Shown: positions 6,863 to 11,636 of the stretch, one piece after another
Layout: every line of letters begins with the position of its first letter
Position numbering within the stretch: the first letter of the stretch is position 1
Assembly (NCBI GenBank): GCA_046155815.1
Contig: JBJXFY010000346.1
Location: forward strand, 1 to 11,636
Source: JBJXFY01 sp046155815
GTDB lineage: Bacteria; Verrucomicrobiota; Verrucomicrobiia; Limisphaerales; CAIMTB01
Length of the DNA: 11,636 nt
Direction of reading: 5' to 3'
Notes under the pieces: model-generated
The model's input: only the letters and a program-made list of their open reading frames with translations
Database searches by the model: none
What the model was told of the DNA's origin: nothing
Program-made: the position numbers and the translations under genes

Positions 6863-8008
6863 ATGTTTGAACTGCTCGCCACGGATTCTTCATCCCGCGC
6901 CCGCCTCGGCCGGCTGACCACGCCGCGCGGCGTCGTCGAAACGCCCGTGTACATGCCCGTGGGCACGCAGGCCACGGTCAAGGCGCTTGACCCGCGCGAG
7001 CTGCTCGAGTCCGGCACGCAGATCATCCTCGGCAACACCTACCACCTTTTCGTCCGGCCCGGCCTCGAGGTGATCGGCGCGGCGGGCGGGCTGCACCGCT
7101 TCATGAACTGGAACCTGCCCATCCTCACGGACAGCGGCGGCTTCCAGGTCTTCAGCCTCGCGAAGATCCGGCAGGTGAAGGAGCACGGCGTCGAGTTCCG
7201 CAGCCACCTCGACGGCTCCCCGCTCTTCCTCGGGCCCAAGGAGTCCATGCACATCCAGCGCGTGCTCGGCTCGGACATCGCGATGGTCTTCGACGAATGC
7301 CCGCCGCACGGCTGCACGCCCGGCGACCTCCGCCGCGCGGTGGACCGCACGATCCGCTGGGCCGCCGAATGCCGCGAGCAGGAGCGCGCGCCGGGGCAGC
7401 TCGTCTTTGGCATCGTGCAGGGCGGCAGCGACGCCGCGGAGCGCGCCCGATGCGCCCGCGGGCTGGTGCCGATGGCCTTCGACGGCCACGCCATCGGCGG
7501 CGTCAGCGTCGGCGAGCCCGAGCCGGAGATGATGAAGGCGGTGGAGATCACCGAGCCCCACCTGCCGGCGGACAAGCCGCGCTACGCAATGGGCCTCGGC
7601 ACGCCGGCGCAGATGGTCGAGCTGGTCGCGCGCGGCGTGGACATGTTCGACTGCGTGCTGCCCACGCGCGTGGGCCGCAACGGCACCGCCTACGGCCGCG
7701 ACGGCGCGTTCAACGCCAAGGCCGGCTGGAACAAGCTCAACTTCGGCCCGCTTGAGGAAGGCTGCGACTGCTTCGCCTGCCGACACTTCACCCGCGCGTA
7801 CCTGCGCCACCTGCTGAACGTGGACGAAATCCTCGGCCTGCGGATGCTCAGCCTGCACAACACGCACTTCTACCTGCGCGTGATGGCGGACATCCGCGCG
7901 CACCTGAAGGCCGGCACGTTCGGCGAGTTCCGCCGCGAGTTCATCGTGCGCTACAAGCCGACGTCGCGCGTGATGGCGGACCGCCAGGCGCACGCGGCGG
8001 AGAAGTAG
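6863..8008 (+). CDS. tgt: Queuine tRNA-ribosyltransferase (tRNA-guanine transglycosylase)
   Basis: This cytoplasmic enzyme exchanges guanine at position 34 of GUN-anticodon tRNAs for preQ1 (bacterial form), the committed tRNA step of queuosine synthesis. The 381-residue length is normal. Visible motifs are DSGGFQ with catalytic D90, VFDEC with D144, GIVQGG (183-188), GGVSVGE (212-218), MGLGTP (243-248), and FDCVLPTR with nucleophile D263. The zinc ligands are C301, C303, C306 and H332. The spacing D263-C301-C303-C306-H332 equals that of the Zymomonas enzyme (280-318-320-323-349). The start fits family N-termini (FEL, then RxGRL). The purine-rich leader at about 6811-6843 has several GGAGG-like sites; the nearest ends 19 nt upstream, farther than usual. 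No queA, yajC or secD is adjacent. Confidence 0.98.
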   Translation: MFELLATDSSSRARLGRLTTPRGVVETPVYMPVGTQATVKALDPRELLESGTQIILGNTYHLFVRPGLEVIGAAGGLHRFMNWNLPILTDSGGFQVFSLAKIRQVKEHGVEFRSHLDGSPLFLGPKESMHIQRVLGSDIAMVFDECPPHGCTPGDLRRAVDRTIRWAAECREQERAPGQLVFGIVQGGSDAAERARCARGLVPMAFDGHAIGGVSVGEPEPEMMKAVEITEPHLPADKPRYAMGLGTPAQMVELVARGVDMFDCVLPTRVGRNGTAYGRDGAFNAKAGWNKLNFGPLEEGCDCFACRHFTRAYLRHLLNVDEILGLRMLSLHNTHFYLRVMADIRAHLKAGTFGEFRREFIVRYKPTSRVMADRQAHAAEK

Positions 8009-8091
8009 CGCGGCTGCGGCTGGGCCGGCGCTCCGTGACTCGACCTGCGCAGGCATTGTCAGGGCATCCGGAATCGCCCAGCCTCCGCGTC

Positions 8092-9093
8092 ATGCCCACC
8101 GGCTTGCTCCCTCTTCCCGAGCACGTCCGCGACCGGCGCTCGATGCTCATCATGATGGGGGCGCTGGGCATCGCTCTCGGATTGGCCTGCGCCGGCATGG
8201 CCGCGCTGACCGCCATCGGCGCGCTTGTCCCGGGTTCCCCCAATGCACCGAAGCTGCCGTGGACGCTGAGCCTGTGGGCCCCGTTGTTCTACCTTGGGCT
8301 GGCGGCGGTCTTCGCGTGGCTGGGCTGGGGCGCAATGCGGGCGCGGCGCTGGGCGCGCGACCTGTGGCTGGTGCTTTCGGCCTCGGGATTTGTCGCCGGC
8401 CTGGCCAGCCTGGTCATGATGATCCTCATCCTGCCGGGCATGATCCGGGGCATGACGGCCGCACTGCCGGCGCCGCCCGGCGGCGGCCCGGCTGCAACCA
8501 CCGCCTTCGTGGGGTTCGCGATGGCCGTGGCGGTCGGCGTCATGGGCGTGTTCTACGTGCTGCTGCCGGGCGGCCTGTGGTGGTTTTACAGCCGGCCCTC
8601 CGTGCGCGAGACGTGCCGCGCGGCCGATCCGCAGCCAAGCTGGACCGAGGCCTGCCCGCTGCCGGTGCTGGGCGCGGCGCTGTGGCTCTGGTTCGCCGCG
8701 CTGATGATGCCGCCCTCCGCGTTGATGTACCGGGGATGGTTCCCGTTGTTCGGCGTGATCCTGCCGAAGGCGCTGGGCGTGCTCGCCTATTTGGCCATCG
8801 CCGCCGCCCTGGTCCTGGCCGGCTGGTGGCTCTACCGGCGGCGCATGGCGGGGTGGTGGCTGGCCGTCGGCTCCTTCGGCCTGCTCGGCACGTCATGGTG
8901 GGTCAGCCTCCGACGGCTGGGCTTCGCGTCGATGTTTGAGGCGATGGGCTACCCGAAGGAGATGATGAAGCTGGTGGACGCCATGCTGCCGCCCGAGACG
9001 CTCGGGACGATGATGAATGGCGCTTTCGCGCTCTGGGGCGTGCTGCTCGCGGCGGCGCTATTCTGGATCCGCCCGCAGGTGAGGGCGCGGTAG
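8092..9093 (+). CDS. Multi-pass membrane protein, uncharacterised
   Basis: The 333-residue product starts at ATG 8092; a GTG at 8035 would add 19 polar residues and is less likely. Eight probable membrane helices lie near residues 18-46, 57-80, 91-116, 137-166, 189-212, 218-247, 254-272 and 304-326. Between helices 4 and 5 a polar loop carries FYSRPSVRETCRAADP ... WTEACPLPVL (165-194). I associate this Cys-x-x-x-Asp-Pro ... Trp-Thr-x-x-Cys-Pro loop with an unnamed family in Verrucomicrobia and Acidobacteria (from memory). The two cysteines, C175 and C188, could pair or bind a metal; that is speculation. It follows tgt by 83 nt and converges with the minus-strand operon. No transport or catalytic signature is seen. 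Confidence 0.85.
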   Translation: MPTGLLPLPEHVRDRRSMLIMMGALGIALGLACAGMAALTAIGALVPGSPNAPKLPWTLSLWAPLFYLGLAAVFAWLGWGAMRARRWARDLWLVLSASGFVAGLASLVMMILILPGMIRGMTAALPAPPGGGPAATTAFVGFAMAVAVGVMGVFYVLLPGGLWWFYSRPSVRETCRAADPQPSWTEACPLPVLGAALWLWFAALMMPPSALMYRGWFPLFGVILPKALGVLAYLAIAAALVLAGWWLYRRRMAGWWLAVGSFGLLGTSWWVSLRRLGFASMFEAMGYPKEMMKLVDAMLPPETLGTMMNGAFALWGVLLAAALFWIRPQVRAR

Positions 9094-9160
9094 CGGCGTC
9101 TCTGTCCAGTCTGTCGCCGAACGGCGTCCTGGTGGGGCCCCGCCAAGGGGCGGCCCGGCC
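9094..9160. terminator. Hairpin-rich convergent intergenic region, possible bidirectional terminator
   Basis: The stop codons at 9093 (plus) and 9211 (minus) face each other over 117 nt. Inverted repeats here include CGGCG/CGCCG (9094-9098 with 9115-9119) and two alternative 5-bp stems sharing CCGCC at 9140-9144: with GGTGG at 9131-9135, or with GGCGG at 9149-9153. No T-run is present, so termination is inferred from position and structure. Confidence 0.35.
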
Positions 9161-9210
9161 ATCACTGCGCCTGGCCTGGCCTGAGATTGGGGCGCCGCAG
9201 AACCGCCGTC

Positions 9211-9510
9211 CTAACGTCCGGCGCGGAAGCCGCGCCAGAGCTCCTTCACTGCCGGCCACCACGCGGCGCCGCGCAGGGCGAGCTTCACCAGTCGCGGCCC
9301 CTTCCAGCCGAGCGCCAGCCCGGCTGCCGGCGCGGCGAGCGCGGCCCAGGGGCGGGCCGCCCGCCACGCCTCGCGGGCCCGGCTGATCCAGGCCAATGAC
9401 GCCTCGAGTTCCTGCGCCTCGGCGGCCACCAGCGCGCGGCGCAGGTCGGCCTCGCGGGCGAGCAGCTCCTTGCGCGCCGCCAGCGTCCTCAGCTTCGCCG
9501 CTGCAACCAT
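9211..9510 (-). CDS. YqjK-like protein
   Basis: The 99-residue product overlaps the upstream gene's end by 22 nt. The start at 9510 is set by AAAAGGA (plus-strand 9517-9523) 6 nt upstream; the longer open frame up to 9753 is the shadow of the holin-X gene. Residues 1-50 are a charged helix (KLRTLAARKELLAREADLRR), 53-69 are a short alanine-rich hydrophobic stretch, and 70-99 are basic and tryptophan-containing (AAWWPAVKELWRGFRAGR). Length, charge layout and position as third gene after YqjD- and YqjE-like genes match Escherichia coli YqjK (99 residues). Its function is unknown in any species. Sequence similarity is weak, so the family call leans on context. Confidence 0.75.
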   Translation of the reverse strand: MVAAAKLRTLAARKELLAREADLRRALVAAEAQELEASLAWISRAREAWRAARPWAALAAPAAGLALGWKGPRLVKLALRGAAWWPAVKELWRGFRAGR

Positions 9511-9878
9511 GCGCGGTCCTTTTGGAATTCCTCCATCGTGCGCTGGAAGGGCCGCGGGCTTTCGCGCAGCCGCCGGCGCAGGCCCGCGACGCCCAACCAG
9601 GCGCCGCCGGCGTAAAGCACGCAGAGGATCGCCAGGGTGCCCGCCGGCGGCAGTGGCACGAGAAAGACGACGAGGGCCGTGAAGGTGCCCACCGCCCCGA
9701 GGGCCAGCACGGCCACGGTCACCGCGCGCACAAGCAGGTCGGCCAGCCGCCACTTCTCCTCCTCGGCCTCGACGCCGATGAGGGCGAAGCGATTTTCCGC
9801 GAGGCCGATCAGGTGGTCCCCCAACCGGCGCAGCGTGCCCAGCACGCCGCGAGATTCATGGCCGTCGTCGCCCGTCAT
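9489..9878 (-). CDS. Holin-X / YqjE family membrane protein
   Basis: The 129-residue product starts 2 nt after the TAG of the DUF883 gene, so the two are almost certainly cotranscribed and probably coupled. Residues 12-49 are an amphipathic helix (LRRLGDHLIGLAENRFALIGVEAEEE). Two membrane helices follow at about 50-74 and 79-101. The tail RRRLRESPRPFQRTMEEFQKD then RAWL (residues 101-125) matches the family ending (F-x-x-T-x-x-E-x-x-KDR-x-x-L). PF07332 carries the name phage holin, but YqjE-type members are chromosomal and not linked to lysis; no lysin or phage gene is near. It probably sits in the inner membrane with its DUF883 partner. Confidence 0.88.
   Translation of the reverse strand: MTGDDGHESRGVLGTLRRLGDHLIGLAENRFALIGVEAEEEKWRLADLLVRAVTVAVLALGAVGTFTALVVFLVPLPPAGTLAILCVLYAGGAWLGVAGLRRRLRESPRPFQRTMEEFQKDRAWLQRRS
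9517..9523 (-). promoter_or_regulatory. Shine-Dalgarno sequence for the YqjK-like gene
   Basis: On the minus strand this reads AAAAGGA, 6 nt before the ATG at 9510. It lies inside the end of the holin-X gene and supports the short start of the third operon gene. Confidence 0.6.
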
Positions 9879-9880
9879 GG

Positions 9881-10204
9881 CTAGCGGCGGTTGAGCAGGA
9901 CGCCGAGCAGGACGCCGACGCCGAAGGCGACGCCCATGGACTCGTAGGGATGCGCGCGCACGACCTCGTCCACTTTGCGGGCGCCGGCGCGGGCCTGGGC
10001 CTGGAGGTCGGCGGCGCTGAGCTTGGCGCGGTCCACGGCGTCCCGCAGGCGGGCGCGGAGATCCTTGGCCTTCTCGCTCACGTCGCCCGCCGTGGCCTCG
10101 AGCAGCCGCTCGGCATCATGGATGAGGATTCGGACATCGTCCGCGAGGCGGGTGCGGGCGAGGTCGGACGCGGCGTCGCGGATGTTCGAGAATTCGGTTT
10201 CCAT
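9881..10204 (-). CDS. DUF883 (YqjD/ElaB) family protein
   Basis: The 107-residue product starts at 10204 (METEFSNIRD). The frame is open 31 codons further up, but that part is arginine/proline-rich and lies in the divergent spacer. Residues 5-80 are one long amphipathic, probably coiled-coil helix (DDVRILIHDAERLL ... EKAKDLRARLRDAVDRAK). The C-terminus is the family mark: AHPYESMGVAFGVGVLLG then VLLNRR (84-107), a tail-anchor helix with terminal double arginine. E. coli YqjD and ElaB are inner-membrane, tail-anchored, stationary-phase proteins that bind ribosomes; the same role here is inference. It is the first gene of the minus-strand operon. No Shine-Dalgarno is seen before the start. Confidence 0.9.
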   Translation of the reverse strand: METEFSNIRDAASDLARTRLADDVRILIHDAERLLEATAGDVSEKAKDLRARLRDAVDRAKLSAADLQAQARAGARKVDEVVRAHPYESMGVAFGVGVLLGVLLNRR

Positions 10205-10377
10205 GGTGGGCGGAGGATGAGGCGCATCCCTGCGTCCGGCCAGCGGCAAGTGCGGCCGGGGAACTTGTCGCTCGACGCGGCGGAGCCGGCCTGCCAAGCA
10301 TGACTGGGCCGATCGGGGCAGCCGCTGCGTAGCCGCGTCCCGTCGAGCCGAACCCGGCGGCCCGCCGGAACCCAGCG
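10205..10377. promoter_or_regulatory. Divergent intergenic region with an inverted repeat at 10354-10368
   Basis: This 173-nt spacer must hold promoters for both the minus-strand DUF883 operon and the plus-strand TPR-like gene. I find no convincing -35/-10 pair. CCGGCGG c CCGCCGG (10354-10368) is a perfect inverted repeat ending 9 nt before the ATG at 10378. It could be an operator or a hairpin over the ribosome-binding region. No other gene is seen here. Confidence 0.4.
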
Positions 10378-11636
10378 ATGAAACGACACGCCCTGTTTGC
10401 CTCGCTCCTGTTTGCCGTCGGCACGGCCTTCGCGGCCGGCAACGAAAAACGGCCTGGCCCGCTCCTCGACCGCCTCGGGGGCCTGCACCATCCGGTCACC
10501 ACCTCGTCAAGGCTGGCCCAGCGCTACTTCGACCAGGGGCTGATCCTGCTCTTCGCCTTCAACCACCAGGAGGCCGCCCGCTCCTTCCGCTCCGCGGCCA
10601 TGGTGGACCCGGCCTGCGGCATGGGCTGGTGGGGCGTGGCCTATGCCCTCGGCCCCCACGTCAACAAGCCGATGTCCGCCGAGGACAACGCGCTCGCCTG
10701 GGACGCGCTCCAGCGTGCGCAGGCCGCTGCGCCCGGCCTCAGCCCGCGCGAGCAGGCGTACCTCCGTGCGCTCGCGGCCCGCTACGAGGCCCAACCCCGC
10801 GAGGACCGCGCGCCGCTGGACCGCGCCTTCGCCGACGCGATGCGCGAGCTCGTGCGCGCGTATCCCGACGACCTGGACGCGCAGGTCTGCTTCGCCGAGG
10901 CGCTCATGAACACGATGCCGTGGGACTACTGGACGAAGGACCGCATGCCGAAGCCGGAGACGGAGGAGGCGCTGGCGGCGCTGCGCTTCGTGCTCGCGCG
11001 CAATCCGGACCATCCCGGGGCCAACCACTTCTACATCCACGCCGTCGAGGCCGGGCCGCAGCCGGAACTGGGCGTGGACTCGGCGGACCGGCTGCAGCGC
11101 TTCGCACCCGGCGCCGGGCACCTGGTCCACATGCCCGCGCACATCTACTTCCGCGTGGGCCGGTATGACGACGCGGTGACGGCCAACGTGCTCGCGGTGA
11201 AGGCGGACGAGATGTACATCCGCCGCCTGCGCGCGCAGGGCTTCTATCCGGGCGTCTATTACCCGCACAACATCCACTTCCTGTGGTACGCGCTCGCCTA
11301 CGACGGCCGCAGCCGCGAGGCGCTGAAGGCGGCGGAAAAGGCCGCCGAGTACGCGCTGGACAACTGGTGCGGCCCGAGCAAGGCCCTCGAGGCCCCGCGC
11401 CTGCGCCACCTGCCGTGGATCACCGCCGCGCGCTTCGGCCGGTGGGACGACGTGCTGCGCGTGCCGCAGCCGGCGGCCACGAACGACTTCCTCGTGGACC
11501 GCGCGATGTGGCACTTCACGCGCGGCCTGGCCTTCGCCGCGCGCGGCGATGCGGCGACCGCCGCCGCCGAGCACGCGTCGCTGGCGGAGCTGGCCGCGAG
11601 CGACGCGGCGCGCGCGCTGGACAACCCCGCCTTCCC
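10378..11636 (+). CDS. Secreted TPR-like repeat protein, 3' end outside window
   Basis: The frame is open from ATG 10378 to the window end (419 residues visible, no stop). Residues 1-20 form a signal peptide (MKRHALFASLLFAVGTAFAA). The rest is helical and resembles a known family of secreted TPR proteins. Conserved parts are QRYFDQGLILLFAFNHQEA (48-66), GWWGVAYALGPHVN (83-96), NHFYIHAVE (216-224), GHLVHMPAHIYFRVGRY (247-263) and YPHNIHFLW (295-303). Annotators usually call such proteins tetratricopeptide-repeat proteins; no enzymatic role is established that I know of. The repeated histidines (HFYIH, HMPAH, HNIH) stand out. The protein probably acts in the periplasm. A long minus-strand open frame (10507-11574) is the codon-bias shadow of this gene. 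Confidence 0.9.
   Translation, partial: MKRHALFASLLFAVGTAFAAGNEKRPGPLLDRLGGLHHPVTTSSRLAQRYFDQGLILLFAFNHQEAARSFRSAAMVDPACGMGWWGVAYALGPHVNKPMSAEDNALAWDALQRAQAAAPGLSPREQAYLRALAARYEAQPREDRAPLDRAFADAMRELVRAYPDDLDAQVCFAEALMNTMPWDYWTKDRMPKPETEEALAALRFVLARNPDHPGANHFYIHAVEAGPQPELGVDSADRLQRFAPGAGHLVHMPAHIYFRVGRYDDAVTANVLAVKADEMYIRRLRAQGFYPGVYYPHNIHFLWYALAYDGRSREALKAAEKAAEYALDNWCGPSKALEAPRLRHLPWITAARFGRWDDVLRVPQPAATNDFLVDRAMWHFTRGLAFAARGDAATAAAEHASLAELAASDAARALDNPAF

Noticed and set aside
6890..8056. 388-codon open frame on the minus strand
   Set aside because: It lies antisense to tgt, whose catalytic and zinc residues are all present; low-complexity composition.
9489..9878. Prophage remnant suggested by the holin family name
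   Set aside because: The neighbours are DUF883 and YqjK-like genes, with no lysin, tail, capsid or integrase, so this is the chromosomal YqjE type.
10507..11574. 355-codon open frame on the minus strand
   Set aside because: It is antisense to the TPR-like gene, which has a signal peptide and family motifs and runs off the window edge.

Overview
The window is about 70% GC by eye, densely coded, and reads like a chromosome segment of a Verrucomicrobiota member (Opitutae/Pedosphaera-like; phylum inferred, not proven). The grounds are a run of small secreted proteins with thrombospondin-type-3 calcium motifs, a MORN-variant repeat protein, a PEP-CTERM protein, a Tat-exported DUF1501 protein, and two copies of a short C-terminal module (G-x-Y-x-IE ... 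DL ... W) that I associate with secreted proteins of this phylum. Shine-Dalgarno sequences are mostly weak or absent. I see no rRNA, tRNA, CRISPR array, insertion sequence or phage structural gene.

Region 1 (1-4639, plus strand) is the most unusual part. It opens with the 3' end of a large gene whose product resembles the C-terminus of Tc-toxin A subunits: a long helical/coiled-coil stretch, a conserved helix, then a beta-rich end closing with a strand like the TcA terminus. Four small exported or membrane proteins follow with almost no spacing (20-nt gap, 41-nt overlap, 4-nt overlap, 4-nt overlap). They are a TSP3/calcium-motif protein, a membrane-anchored MORN-repeat protein, a cadherin-like-domain protein and a P-domain-like PEP-CTERM protein. 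The packing suggests one transcript and a joint surface or secretion role. I know of no described system with this composition.

Region 2 (4728-6769, plus) holds a DUF1501 protein without its usual DUF1549/DUF1553 partner, two hairpins after its stop, and a small unrecognised lipoprotein. Region 3 (6863-9093, plus) holds tgt, the tRNA-guanine transglycosylase of queuosine synthesis with all catalytic and zinc residues, and an unnamed multi-pass membrane protein. I see no yajC/secD after tgt.

Region 4 (9211-10204, minus) is a compact three-gene operon matching the enterobacterial yqjD-yqjE-yqjK arrangement: a DUF883 tail-anchored protein, a holin-X/YqjE family protein and a YqjK-like protein. 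It converges with region 3 over a hairpin-rich gap. Region 5 (10378 to the window end, plus) is a secreted TPR-like protein cut by the window edge, transcribed divergently from the yqj-like operon. No gene-free stretch exceeds 300 bases; the longest (10205-10377) is the divergent spacer.
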